NCBI RefSeq assembly: GCF_030272615.1
Contig: NC_081406.1
Coordinates: 262,249,386 to 262,313,385, forward strand
Reading direction: 5' to 3'
DNA: 64,000 bases
Source of the DNA: Cryptomeria japonica
Lineage: Eukaryota; Streptophyta; Pinopsida; Cupressales; Cupressaceae
How positions within the stretch are numbered: position 1 is the stretch's first letter; each line of letters starts with the position of its first letter. This document shows, piece after piece, positions 22,111 to 33,990 of the stretch. The notes under the pieces are model-generated. The model did no database searches, had not been told where the DNA came from, and saw nothing but the letters and a program-made list of their open reading frames with translations. Made by a program: the position numbers and the translations under genes.

Positions 22111-22817
22111 CTTAAATCACACACACTAAATTTATACTTCTAGACTTAAAAGTGTTAAACATTAAGAGTTGACTAACATTTTCTAGGCTTAATATGTTGC
22201 TTAATGTGTGTGGTAAAACTAAGAATACACTTATTCTGGCGTTAGCGCTCCAACTCTTAATTCTGGTGGCCTTTCTAATATGGCCATGCCAGCAAGGAAG
22301 GATACAGTTGATTATTTTGAGACTGAGGTTGTTGGCTTTCATTCACAGAATAATGGTGGGCTGGATTGGCATGACATGGCAGCACAAGTTGAAGAGGGTT
22401 GGATTTTTGTTAAGGGCAATAAAGAAAAGTTCTCTAAGCCTCCTTTTGACATGATTCTCCGCTCCCACAAGAGTAGCTCTAAAAGTAAATCTTGATGACT
22501 CTTGTTTGGGGGCTGGTTGCAGGCTAGCTACAAGCTGTCCTTTTTGTAGCTGTGTGGCTGACTGCATGTTGTTCTTTTTGCAGGATTTTGTCATAGGTTG
22601 TATGTGCCTTCATGTTCATTTTGTTTAGACAACTTTCTTGTAGAGGGTTCTAGATCCTTTCAAAATATGATTGTAAAGGGTTTTGGGTCCCTTCAAAACC
22701 TATTTTTCCTTTAATCAACAACACTAAGAATACACTTCTAGGCTTAAAAGTGTTAAACACTCAAAGCTGACTAACATTCTTTAGGCTTAATATGTTGTTT
22801 AGTGTGTGTGGTTTAAG
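22111..22817. mobile_element. Small TIR element (MITE-like) interrupted by a LINE insertion
   Basis: The left end cttaaatcacacacactaaa (22111-22130) and the right end (22798-22817) are inverted copies with 19 of 20 matches. Removing the LINE-like insert and one TSD leaves about 200 bp. That DNA contains an ~85-bp direct repeat (cttctagacttaaaagtgtt ... taatatgttg) present once on each side of the insert. No transposase is present and no convincing TSD flanks the TIRs. Confidence 0.65.
22218..22737 (+). mobile_element. 5'-truncated LINE-like insertion 2 with 15-bp TSD
   Basis: The motif actaagaatacactt occurs at 22218-22232 and 22723-22737, exactly flanking a 490-bp insert. The insert ends with GGGTTTTGGGTCCCTTCAAA and a CCTTTAATCAACAAC tail, the same 3' signature as the larger insertion at 10866-12435. 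A short open frame (22280-22495, ending PPFDMILRSHKSSSKSKS) looks like the basic C-terminus of a LINE ORF1 product, but this is weak. Because it sits inside the TIR element, it is the younger of the two. Confidence 0.82.
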
Positions 22818-25800
22818 GTTGGTTGTTTGTTTAGGCGTGTTACATTTTAATTATCTAATGAAGCAATTTGCTTTTGTACATGCTTTGGTCAATCAAACGA
22901 ACAAATTTTAATCATATGCAATACAAATGCAACATCCTCAATCAAACATCTGATGGACCGTGGAATGACATATAATTTTTTTTTATTGAACATAATATTA
23001 TATGGCATTATGATATTGGATTTAATTGCATCCTTAAATTAATATGTTAAAATTGAAATTGGAATATTTATTTATTTGTGTAGGAGAATATAATTTTTTT
23101 TAAATATAAATAAATTAGGCTAATTAAGCAAATGTGATCGATAAGCATAAATTAGTCATGATTAGTTAGAGTTACAAAAAAAAAATGTAATAATATTCAT
23201 AAATTAAATGTGAGGAGTTGGGGTGGTTAGCTCTAGAATTACGATGAAAACATGATGTTGATGATATGCATAAGCAATTCAATATATCTAAAAATTGAAT
23301 GGCCTTAGTATGTTGACTATCTTAGAATCAAAATAGGGACATATTACTATTTGGTTTAACCTTGAGCACCATAGGTTTGATCTTAATTGTCACAATGCAT
23401 ATATTTGAAATGAAAAAGCCTAGACTATTGATCTTTTTCACCTAGATCTCTAATATTTAATTTAGTTATAATGATTGGAGTGTCTACAAACATCTTTGGG
23501 GGATGTGCAAGATCCCTAGGATCAACTTCTCATAGGACACACCTTTAGATGCGTTGACTTTATAGCTTCGAACAAGGATTCAAAGATAATATTTATCAAC
23601 ATGCAGATGGCCTGTATGCAATTTGGATTCAACGTCTCTTAGAAATGAAAGTGTGCTCTAATGATTTTGCCTTGTAATTATTATCTTCTCTTAACTTTTG
23701 AGCACTCCCTACATATGGATTATTGGCACATTGCATGCTTTTAAATTTGCCAAAACATAGTGACATGTCATGCAAGTGTGTACCAAGTCAGCACATAACA
23801 ATTAGCAAAGGGTAAGAACTTTGTAATTTGAATTTGATAAGTTAAATTTTGCTTATTGCTTATTCTTTCACATTATATGATAAATCTAAAGTAACATAAA
23901 AAATGGACTAAGACATGATAGAGATTAACTTGAGGCAGGGAGAGAAGTATGGCGGTGGTGTGAATTTGGATGCAAGGAGGATGGGTACGAAGATGAATGC
24001 ATGGGAATAAGAGTGGAAAGGAGTAAATAAAGATGTATAGGGATCAAGTCATGTGCTAAACCTATCACAAGAGCATGGCATTGTCAACGTGCAATTTCAT
24101 TAAAACATTTTCATCAAATTGAGCCCAATAGTAAATGGGAAATGGCTTGGGTAATGCTAATTTCACCATTACATTTTTTCTCCTTTGAAGCTTGTGCAAT
24201 CTAACACAAGCATGTTTTTCAAAGCATGTGGATAATCTCAATCAACATGAAAAGTAAATATTTAAAAACACAAAAGGATATTGATTTTTATAAAGTTATG
24301 AATTATTCTTGAACTCTTCTTGTACTCTATTGGATATAAGCACTCCATTGAAATCTACAAAACAAAAAATATATGGAATGAGTAGCTTCTATCACATAAT
24401 TGCAATAAGAACAAATCACAAGTTGTTTCAACTATCTATAGAAATGAATAAGAGAGAAGAGATACAATTTTTTTTTGTACAAAAGTGATATGGAAAGATT
24501 TTGCACAAGGTTTACAATGACATAAGTCCACATGAAGTGGCCATGCAAACAATGTCTACGTGATGTACATTCAAGGTAAAAATTTTCACATCTTTTGATA
24601 AAGTAAGTCTACACATGATGTGGTAATACAAAAAATCTTCGTGCAATGTGGGCATCTGATATGGTCAAGCTCCATCTAGGGATATTGGCGAGGTTTTGTT
24701 TAATAGAAATCGCATTTTAAAATTTTAACCATGAAAACCATTAGTGATAATACATGCCCCTACCTCCAACTACTTGCATACATACATTATGCAATGAATT
24801 GATGGAGAGGAAACCGACAAATGATAATGATAGAATGATCAAATAAGGTGTTAGTATATAAGAACATACAGCATGTAAAAATTCATCCTCATAAAATACG
24901 CATGTAGGATCATAAATTGAAGATAAGTGTCAAGGTATTGTGTTTCCTCCAATACAAGAACATCATAGAGAAAATATTTCCCTAAGGCTACTTGAGAATC
25001 ATTTAATCAAAGCATAAGCATATATCATTTATTTAATCAAGTCAAAAGCTAAGTATATAAGCACAAATAGATAGGATATAAAAATGAAACTCTCCCATTT
25101 TCTCCACCCATTTTTTTAAAATCATGATTAATTATTTTATTTAATCTCCTGACACGACAAGAACATGGCTGTCTTCAAGGATCTGTAAAAGAAAGTGGTC
25201 GATGTCTTCAAAAGTTTATGCAGGTGGGGTTTTTGCTTTAGCGGCCACTATTTTTCTTAGTTTTTATTCCTAATGTTGGATTGTGGGAGGAGGATATGGC
25301 GCACTAAATGTACTTCTATTCCCTTCAAAACAGTAATTTAGTTGATATCCAGTGCAGTGTGTCTGTACAATCATCATGAACATCAATACGCCTTCTACTT
25401 TGTTCAAGGATCTTCATTATCCAGCGCATAAAGTTCAACTCACCCAGGTTATCTTAATACAAAGATTTATATAATGTATGTCCAACTTTATCTCACATGC
25501 ATTCTGTTTGATGTACCTTTTGTGTATATATACATAGGTTTTAGATGTCTTTTTAAAATTTGTGATAGGATATTTATATGAGTATTTAATTGTTTCATAT
25601 TTTCAAATTAGTTTTAGTAAATCAGTGTATATTTGTGTTTAAAAATGTGACAGTCACTTTGTTTTGATTTTGAAAAATAATTAGTTCTTTTATCAAATTT
25701 TATAAATTTTAGCAAGAGCTTCACAATCTTTGATTCTAATAGAGACGTCTTCCTGAAATAGACACATGTTTTTGCTTCCAACCATCTTATTCCCATCGAT

Positions 25801-26790
25801 CTTCCATCTTCCAACCATCTTGTTTTTATATTGTGATGTAAGATATACACATCATTTCTCAATTATGTTCTACATATTTCTATTATAAAGATAGATGGAA
25901 GATCTATATATAATTTAAGAAACACATTCATATACAATAAGGTGTGCAAAAAAATGTCAATCCAAAGACACTTTCTTTTATTGGGCACTCTATTTTCAAC
26001 CATCCATTTACCCATGCTTATTGTCTCATAATTCCACAATTGTACAATCCATTTCAAGCCGTTTTTTGCTTGGCATATACATTATTTTCTTGAACCCTTG
26101 TAACTTGCTCTTTTTCCTTTCATTCGCTTGCATGGATTCAACTACCACCATTGTTCTAAAGTCTTTTAAACTTTGTTTACCTATTCAATGTATTTTCTAT
26201 CTTTGTTCAACAGCTTTGAAAAATAATGGAAAAATATGACAAATTGAAATGGTGTTCACTAAAAGAACTTAACTCCACCAAATGTTGTGTTGAAAATTAG
26301 TTTTGTCTATGTAGATACTGCAACAACTTCCACATGTTTTGAACTAGCCTTTATTAGATAGTCCCTATTAGAATTTCCTAAAATGACTCAAATAATTTCT
26401 TTATGGAACAATGCACTTACACTCAAACTTTCCAATCTTTACAAACTTTACAAGAAAGGTAATTACCTTTCTCTAATTTTGATTAAATATTTCAAATAGC
26501 CAAACATTTAAGGTGTAAATGGTTTCACATAGAGTAGTCATGTAATTACATTATTTATAATATTTATGTTTGTTTTATTTTATCTATATCGTTTGAATTT
26601 TATGTTGATATGTTTTCTTATGAGAGTTAACGATTGATCTTTTACATTACATTTCTAGAAAATTTTAATTTTAGGAGAAGATTTATATACATATATGGGG
26701 AGAGAGAAGGGGGGAGAGGTTTATAACAATCTTAGATTATTCTTGTAATTTGTTGGTATTGGAACATGAGCCTAAGCTACACATAATTTA
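22818..26790. other. AT-rich intergenic DNA
   Basis: I see no gene, RNA or clear mobile element. Short open frames (25614-26239) are AT-driven and overlap on both strands. An AGCTTAG-type leader to the repeats that follow begins near 26790. Confidence 0.5.
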
Positions 26791-26794
26791 TTTT

Positions 26795-27380
26795 TTCAGC
26801 TTAGAGTTAAGAATAAAGGGTGTCCACTCTATCAAATTCACTATAGACATGATCTTGACCTCATCCCTTATTTATTGCACCTCTAAGAAAATTAAACCTT
26901 GAAGGATGACATAATCAAATAACATACAATCATTTTCACCAATTAAACTATAACCTTTAATACCATACTCATTAAAACTTATATTTAGAAAATAACTCAC
27001 ATGATTGTTTTTCCAGCTTAAAGGGTGCACTATCAAATTTGCTATAGACATCATCTTGACCTCATCCCTTATTCTAAGAAAAATAAATCTTGATGGATGA
27101 CATCATCAAATAATATACCATTCCTCTCACCGATTAAACTATAACCCTTTAATACCATACTCATAAAAACTTGTTTAAAAAAAATATATAATTCAAATAA
27201 TTTATGATTTTTCAGTTTAGAGAAAGATTGAAGCCCGTATCCAATCTATCAAATTCGATATAGAGATGATCTGGACCTCATCCCTTATTTATTGTACCTC
27301 TAAGAAAATTGAACCACAACATAATCAAATAACATAACATCACTCTCACCAATTACTATAACCCTTTAATACCATTGTGA
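26795..27380. repeat. Three diverged tandem repeats of about 180-210 bp
   Basis: Blocks beginning near 26795, 27010 and 27210 share ctatcaaatt, then cttgacctcatcccttatt, then aattaaactataaccc and taataccatac. Related dispersed copies occur at 27600-27780 and 50690-50930 (gagccaag ... tattccaccaaattcat ... cactcaacaaga). Noncoding and of unknown class. Confidence 0.7.
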
Positions 27381-27599
27381 CACATTATATATGAACCAAT
27401 AAATGGGATTATAGAAAATAGTGTGCATGCTTGATACATATTTATTTCTCTTAATTAAATTGAAAAATAAAAATGAAAAATCTGACTAATTATTAATTAG
27501 ATTTGTAGTATTGATTTTCTTTTTAATTTACTAAACAAGATAAGAATTGTATATAATAAATCTATAAACATATATTTTATATGGAGGCATTTAGCTATC

Positions 27600-27780
27600 T
27601 AAGCATGAACCATAGGCCGAATCTTTTTGACTAAGAGCCAAGGACTGAAGGATATTCATTCCACCAAAGTCACCCTCCTTTACGATGTCAGGGCCTTACA
27701 CTCAACAAGACTTGATCCCTGATGAACTCATTCACAACCATTCAACTTCACAGGCAAATAGAAGAACAATTGACAAATCT
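27600..27780. repeat. Dispersed copy of the 'ccaccaaattcat' repeat family
   Basis: It shares aagagccaaggactgaagg, cttacactcaacaagacttg and caaccattcaacttcacagg with 50690-50930. Noncoding. The DNA from 27381 to 27600 between repeats holds nothing else I can recognise. Confidence 0.55.
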
Positions 27781-28033
27781 ATAAATAGTAAAAAGTAATT
27801 AAAAACTATACAAAAATATTTAATTGAAATACTGTGTACAAAGTTACTCCATTCTTATTAATCTTTTCCACGTGACAACCAGAAAAATAAATAGAAAATC
27901 ATAATTTTCCTACCAAACAGCCCACATTTTTGTTTGTATGAAGGCCAAAGGATCTCTCTAAAGCAATCTATACACAGCACAGAGCTTCCACTCATTTCCT
28001 TAAACTCTGCGACTGTTACCAACAACATACATT

Positions 28034-28387
28034 TCAGCCATGATTACTGGTTCCTCTGGAAGAAGAAACTTTAATGAAATCTATGCAGTCAGCAATGGCA
28101 GCAGCATAGAAGGAATTCGACCTTCCATAACATGGGCGTGGAGCAGCTGTAGAAGTAGCTACAGTTACACAAGCAGGATTCTTGGCACCCACAAAAGCTC
28201 CCAATCTTTTTTTCCCAGCAGAAGCCACCCAGAGCAGAAAACAGTTATTAACCTTCTTCATTTTCTCCACAATACAAAGAATTCTAAGCCTAGGGCGAGA
28301 AACATGTAACCTGCGTCTCAGTCCACCTTTTCCTCTTGAACCCAGCTTAATTCTCCAAATCCCACGTCTGCCATTGAAATCCTCCAT
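28034..28387 (-). CDS. Possible small basic plant protein (117 aa), unknown
   Basis: This is a single-exon ORF starting MEDFNGRRGIWRIKLG. The N-terminal half is strongly basic (Arg/Lys-rich), the middle is hydrophobic with Cys (NNCFLLWVASAG), and the C-terminus reads SNSFYAAAIADCIDFIKVSS. The C-terminal pattern A-I-x-D-C-I-x-F-I followed by Ser is reminiscent of small plant proteins annotated Josephin-like, from memory and unverified. Composition is GC-richer than the surroundings. A TATA-like ttatatacc lies about 90 bp upstream of the ATG (28474-28483), a plausible spacing. No signal peptide is evident. It could still be a chance ORF; the opposite strand is partly open too. Confidence 0.45.
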   Translation of the reverse strand: MEDFNGRRGIWRIKLGSRGKGGLRRRLHVSRPRLRILCIVEKMKKVNNCFLLWVASAGKKRLGAFVGAKNPACVTVATSTAAPRPCYGRSNSFYAAAIADCIDFIKVSSSRGTSNHG

Positions 28388-28473
28388 TAAAACAAACAGA
28401 AGCTTCTGTAATGGACTCTTAGAATTTACAGCCCAAAATGGGTGTTTTGTGTCAAGAGAGAAATGAATGATTG

Positions 28474-28483
28474 GTATATAAGT
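28474..28483 (-). promoter_or_regulatory. TATA-like box upstream of the 117-aa ORF
   Basis: The minus strand reads AACTTATATACCAA, about 90 bp before the ATG at 28387. That would leave a leader of roughly 55 nt. It supports the ORF being a gene but is not proof. Confidence 0.4.
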
Positions 28484-29064
28484 TGTATTAGGGGCTCTGA
28501 GGAAGCTTCAGAGAAAGATATGAATGGTGGGTATTTAATTATCCAGCATAGAATGGAGTTTCATGATGATTCTGACAACATATTCAGAACCTCTTCATCA
28601 TTCTGAGCATGTGCTTTGAGTTGAGAATCTACTAAGAAAGCACTGCCCTGCATGATTGTACTCGAGTGAAAACCAATATAATCATTTTCTTATTAATCCC
28701 CGCCTAGGCAGGATTATGGTGATCTATAATTGATTAGACAATGTTTTTAAAATTCATTTGAATCCATTTTATAGTTTTTTTAAAGTCGGTGCTTAAAGTT
28801 ATTTTGGAAAGATGTTTGGTTTTTCTTGATTCATTTTTGGTTTCATTATTGTTGTGACTACTGAGATCATTGATTATGACTGTGACCATTTATTCTCCTG
28901 GAGACCTGTTATGATCGATGTCTTTATTCTTCAAATCTATGAGGATTCATTGCAATGATATTGAATTTCTCCTGTATTCATTTAATAATGAAGGCCTCTT
29001 TTTACTTGTTCTGTCTTCTTCAATTTGTAGTATGTCATTGATGGTGCCTTTGAATTTATTTGTT
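28484..29064. other. Intergenic, no gene seen
   Basis: No ORF or repeat partner was recognised. It is upstream of the small ORF and could hold its promoter. Confidence 0.4.
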
Positions 29065-29284
29065 TGTTTGATCTGACTCATCTATAATTGGTATACGTTC
29101 GGTTGTTTCTGTAGTTAGGAAGTTGCTCTACCGACTTTTCATTAGTGGTACAAATTTCTAATATGAAAGGTGCTTGTTTGATCTGACTCATCTATAATTG
29201 GTATACGTTCAGTTGTTTCTGTAGTTAGGAAGTTGCTCTATCGACTTTTCATTAGTGGTACAAATTTCTAATATGAAAGGTGCA
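29065..29284. repeat. Recent tandem duplication, 2 x 110 bp
   Basis: 29065-29174 and 29175-29284 are identical except for two substitutions that I can see (cggttg/cagttg and ctaccg/ctatcg). Noncoding. Confidence 0.9.
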
Positions 29285-29577
29285 GATTTAATCAGTAAAG
29301 TGAAAACCTCATTTTTGACATAAACATATAACATGAATATGGATAGTTTAAACTTTCAAACTTAATAGTCCAAAAAGATACAAATCCTACGAACATATTA
29401 GTCTAACGAGTGAGCTTAGTAATCCAACAAAATATAAAGCACATGAACACCCTAGTCCAATGAGGGTTTGGAGCACTAAGTCACTGGCATGAATGTCATC
29501 AAGGTCCAAACTTGCAAGCTTAATAGAGCACAAAGTGTGCAAACACAAAGCCCACAAACACATACTATGCATATGCA
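29285..29577. other. Short noncoding stretch beside copia C
   Basis: No gene is seen. The homology of the copia C LTR stops abruptly at 29578, so this may be sequence that replaced the outer ~48 bp of that LTR. Confidence 0.4.
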
Positions 29578-30737
29578 TATTAGTTTACTATCAGAAATCA
29601 GAACTATATGCTTATCAAAACCATTAAACCGGAGCACAAAAGAACCAACACAATGAAGAATAGAACATGAAAGCTTAGTACACACAACACCAATATTTTG
29701 ACATGGAAAACCCAGTGAAGGGAAAAACCACAGTGGGAAACCCTACCCACAATCAGACTCTACAGTAGTATTGTGAACAATTACAATTGGGTCTGCACTT
29801 GCAGAAAGACCAACATCCTAGAGCGCACTGCTCATCACAAAAGGAAGTGTCACTGACTTACAAAAATATCGGACTACAATCTGGAAAGAATGTACTGTGA
29901 AAGTAGCATCTCCTAATGCTTGATACAGTTCTGATTAAGCACAGATGACTGCCCTTCAATACAAAAACCTTCACCGAGTGATATATCACTTGTTCGCACA
30001 TAAACCTTCCTCTGCTAATGCAGACATAACCTTCCATCCCATCGATATCCAAATTACATGAATAAGTCACCTATAAATACAAACCATCAACCTTATTGAC
30101 AAGGTCGGCTAAACCCTAAACCCATAAACCCATAATAACAAAAATTACATTACACGGTATCACCGGACCAATATTATGATTTACATTACATAGCATGGAC
30201 CTAAAACAAGTAACCAAACAATTCCATCCGCCGGAAATTCCGCTAAGACCAAAATTCAACACACTTCACCAGCCAATAAAAACCCTTAGTGAAGTAACAC
30301 AAAAAGTCTAATTGGGTCCAAATAGGACCACCATAACAACACGCCAGCCAATGAAAAGTCACTAAACACTCGGAATATGATCAAGAAGCACCTTCAACAT
30401 GATAGAAACTGATTCCATAAGCCGAACCAAGATTGTTTGACCAAAACACCAAATATCATTTACTGGTAAAACTAACTGGGAAAGCTAGAAGCTAGCCAGT
30501 ATCGGTAAATACCAAAAATGATTACAACCAAAGCACCAAATCATGAACCAACAAAATATAGCAAGCATATAATCATCCAAAGTAAGGATCCAAAACCAAT
30601 TCCAGAGATTTGATCATACTGGATCAAAATCATAGCCAAAACCAAGATGATCACCAAGACTAACCGAGATAGGTCCAACCGAGATACAACATTGACATCA
30701 ATGAGAATACTTAACCAAATCCAGCATATTGCCAACA
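29578..30737 (-). repeat. 3' LTR of copia C (outer end missing)
   Basis: It aligns with 38060-39236, sharing for example cattaaaccggagcacaaa and gggaaaccctacccacaatc. The inner end is minus-strand TGTTGGCAATATG, preceded by the polypurine tract. The outer end stops at 29578. Confidence 0.88.
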
Positions 30738-30747
30738 CCCCCTTTGG
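30738..30747 (-). other. Polypurine tract of copia C
   Basis: The minus strand reads CCAAAGGGGG directly before the 3' LTR start TGTTGGCAA. Confidence 0.8.
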
Positions 30748-30998
30748 CATTGATGGCAACACTGAATGTGAAAAATATCCAAGTGCTAAGGAATGCCAAC
30801 AATCTCCCTCAAAGATATGACTAATTTTCACTTGAATACCACCTCTCCCCCTTTGATATCAATGACAAAGGATGGATGCCGGATCAAAAATATTGAACCA
30901 AACAGTTGACTACTCCCCTTGAGTAGTAGCATCATCTCATCAACCCAGATCAAAGAAAGTATCTGATAAGCTTACCGGATTGATGTATTCGTGCATCT

Positions 30999-31646
30999 CT
31001 AAGTCTCTTCCGGAGGGTTGGTAACCCCCAACCGATCTCTGAGATATTCAAAAGTATCTTTAGGCAATGGTTTAGTTATAATATCTACAATCTTCTCCTT
31101 AGTAGGCACATAAACCAATCTGACTTCCTTTGCTTCCACCTTTTCCTTCAAGAAATTGTACCTTATAGAAATGTGTTTTGATTTGGAATGAAATGCCAGA
31201 TTCTTTGGCATATCAATAGCAGCAGTATTATCACGGCGAATAACAATAGGCTCGTCATAACTTACCCTTATATCTTTTAACATTTGTTTCATCAATAAAA
31301 TTTGAGTATAGTTGGTAGCAGCAGCTACATATTCCACTTCAGCAGTAGATAATGAAGTACATGATTGTTTCTTGCTAAGCCATGAAACCAATATAATCCA
31401 TAGGAGGCGGTTAAGCCATGACACAAACCCAATCACTGCGGTGCACAACACAAGGAAACCAAGAGCGCACACCATGCAACAATCCCCAATGATCTGATCT
31501 TCAAAATGATTTAGTTTTACATACCTGGGAGTCTTTGAATTTTCTTGATTTACTGACTCTTTATGATGTTCCTCTATCACAATTGAGTTTTCTGATGTTA
31601 CCAGAGTGACAAGTTCACTGTTCTGAGCAACTTCATGAATTACCAA
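30999..31646 (-). pseudogene. copia C chimeric frame: pre-RT linker joined to RNase H
   Basis: The 215-residue frame begins with the copia linker ending in TPRYVKLNHFEDQIIGD, the sequence that normally precedes reverse transcriptase. It then has about 30 hydrophobic residues (CMVCALGFLVLC ... GFVSWLNRLL) and continues directly into RNase H (SWLSKKQSCTSLSTAEVEYVAAA ... RRDNTAAIDMPKN ... SKHISIRYNFLKEKV ... IVDIITKPLPKDTFEYLRDRLG). The whole RT domain is absent, yet the frame is open across the join. The filler is bounded by a 10-bp direct repeat tcatggctta on the coding strand. It cannot encode a working polymerase. Confidence 0.85.
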
Positions 31647-32143
31647 TTAAGGTCTGATAAATTCATCTTCCGGTCCGCAGTCATATGATCTGATCTGATT
31701 ACTGCCATGTTCATCCACCTTGACATTATTCTTTTTGTTATCCTATTCAATCTTTTGTTATAACATCTATATGTTTTTCTCTTGGTAGAATAACCCAAAA
31801 ATATTCCTTTATCACTTCTAGGATCAAATTTTCCCAATGCATCATCTCTTTTAATGTAATATTTACTTCCAAAAAATTTGAAATATTTGACAGTAGGAGT
31901 ACGACCAAACCATAATTCATAAGGAGTCTTACCGATATCACCTTTTATGTGTACTTTGTTGAAAGTGTATACAGTTGTATTGACAGCTTCCCTCCAATAA
32001 ATATCAAACAATTTAGCTTATGTCATCATAGTCCTTGCCGCATCCAATATGGTTATGTTCTTCCTTTCCACCAATCCATTATGTTGTGGAGTCCTAGGTG
32101 CAGAAAGTTGTCTTCTAATTTCATTCTTCTCACAAAAGTTGTT
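31640..32143 (-). pseudogene. copia C integrase, C-terminal part
   Basis: Left of the solo LTR the minus strand reads FCEKNEIRRQLSAPRTPQHN and GLVERKNITILDAARTMMT, then a stop. It continues YWREAVNTTVYTFNKVHI, GKTPYELWFGRTPTVKYFKFFG and FDPRSDKGIFLGYS. These are the end of the catalytic core and the copia-specific C-terminal motifs. Stops and a frameshift interrupt it. Confidence 0.88.
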
Positions 32144-32148
32144 GAATT

Positions 32149-33408
32149 TGTTAGACAACTCAGATAACCAGAGGACAACTGAGAGGGGGGTGAATCAGTT
32201 GTCACTGGATTAAAGAACTTTAAGTATTCAAATCCTTATTACGAGAACACATAAACTCAATACTGGAAAGCATAAACCAAATACCAGAATAACTGATATA
32301 GCAATTAAATATAAACATAAATCACAAAACAGTTACCATCCATCCACAACACATGACACCAAGATTTGTACGTAAAAAACTCGGTAAAGGGAAAAACCAC
32401 AGTGGAAAGCCTACCCACAATCAGATAATACTTCTGCAGCAAGTATGTGATTACAAAATGAAGAGGCATGCACATGCAGGAAGGCCAACAACCTAGAGCG
32501 CACTGCTCATCACAAAAGGAGCCTCACTGACTACAGAAAAAATCAGACTACAATCCGAAATAAAGATTGAACTGCAAGTATAGCATCTCCTATGCCTGAG
32601 TACAGTTTTGATTAAGCTCAATATTGAAGGCCTTAAACCTCTTCCACAAACCCAATTCGATCACCTATGATCGACCAAAACCTCTGCATATGATTACAAC
32701 ATTATTCGCACACAGATCATCCTATATCCCATTTTCCCGTAGCCATACATGATCTACAAAGAGATCTTACATCATATTTATACCAACCCAGGACCTAAAC
32801 AATTAGGTTGGCCACCTAAAAGATAATACAATAAATTCATAACATAAACCCGCAATCCAATGATCAAACAAGTCAGATTATGCCGAAAACAATGTAAAGC
32901 AATCATTAAATCCTGATGGTAGCGCATCGGGATCATCCACCAACACATTACCAATTTATAACCTAGATAACACCGGACCCAAAATAGGTCGCCATAAACC
33001 AAATCCAACACCACCGATCAATACGAACACGAACAAGATAACCAATAGCATCCTGATAACCATCTAGAAGCCACCCCAACACCACTAATCACGTGCATCA
33101 AAAGATCTTCAACAAATCTCTGTCAGTAAAACCCTTACCAATGACCAAAAGGCTTACTAGAACAAATGATAGCTCCTGAGTCATCACATCCCGAATCAAC
33201 TGATCGCGATACGCATCTGAATAGCATGAATGATGGATCCAAACCAATTCCACAAACCAAAGCATACCGGAGCAATACCGGATCAATAACATAATCCAAC
33301 CACTCTATCGGAACCAACCGAAAACCGGTAAACAACGAAAAAGTCGGTGTTGCCATCAATGACAAAACATCAATGCAACACAAAATCAATTCCTCCAAAT
33401 TGCCAACA
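32149..33408 (-). repeat. Solo LTR (1260 bp) inserted in copia C integrase, TSD gaatt
   Basis: The minus strand begins TGTTGGCAATTTGG and ends GTTGTCTAACA, flanked by perfect 5-bp duplications gaatt (32144-32148 and 33409-33413). Skipping the LTR and one TSD rejoins the integrase frame. It shares blocks with the LTRs of copia C (gggaaaaaccacagtgg, agcgcactgctcatcacaaa), so it comes from the same or a sister family. Internal sequence was removed by LTR-LTR recombination. Confidence 0.92.
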
Positions 33409-33813
33409 GAATTCACCGGATGTAAAATCACTACCTTGATCTGATCTCAAACACTTTATCTTCAGTCCTGTCTCAGTCTCAACCATAGCTTTAAAGATCT
33501 TGAATTTCTCAAAAGCTTCAAATTTTTCTTTCAAAAATGCTACCCACATCATTCAAGAATAATCATTAATAAGTAACATAGAGTATATGTCACCTTGAAA
33601 ACTTTTAGTCCTTGTCTGTACACACAGATCATTATGAATAAGATCAAGAATTTCATTAGATTTATCATGTAAGCTTCTAAAAGAAGTTTTGACTTGCTTA
33701 CCCATTTGACATTCTCTACATACTGGGTTATAAGGTTTGACAATTTTGGGCAAATCTCTGATAGCCTGTGTTGAACTGATCTTCACTATGCAATCAAAAT
33801 TTACATGACACAT
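33409..33813 (-). pseudogene. copia C GAG-pre-integrase and integrase, N-terminal part
   Basis: The minus strand gives CRECQMGKQVKTSFRS, typical of the zinc-binding region. Next are LDLIHNDLCVQTRTKSFQGD, where the usual first catalytic Asp region reads HNDLCV, and KFKIFKAMVETETGLKIKCL followed by SDQGSDFTSGEF (second Asp). The frame is cut by the solo LTR after GEF. A frameshift lies near 33555. Confidence 0.85.
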
Positions 33814-33990
33814 CCTCTTATGTCATAACCAACTTTCATCAATCTGAGCAATCAAGCAAGCTTTCTCACCAGAGTTCAAATGAAAGATGTTTCCATTAGT
33901 CTGAGTTCCAGAAGCTATTTCCAATCTAGATCTATTGATGATCTTACATTTTCCATCCTTGAATTGTAAATGAAATCCTTTATCCACTAT

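Noticed and set aside
30100-30140. Telomere-like aaccctaaaccc stretch
   Set aside because: The same sequence occurs in the partner LTR at about 38593, so it is LTR sequence and not an interstitial telomere.
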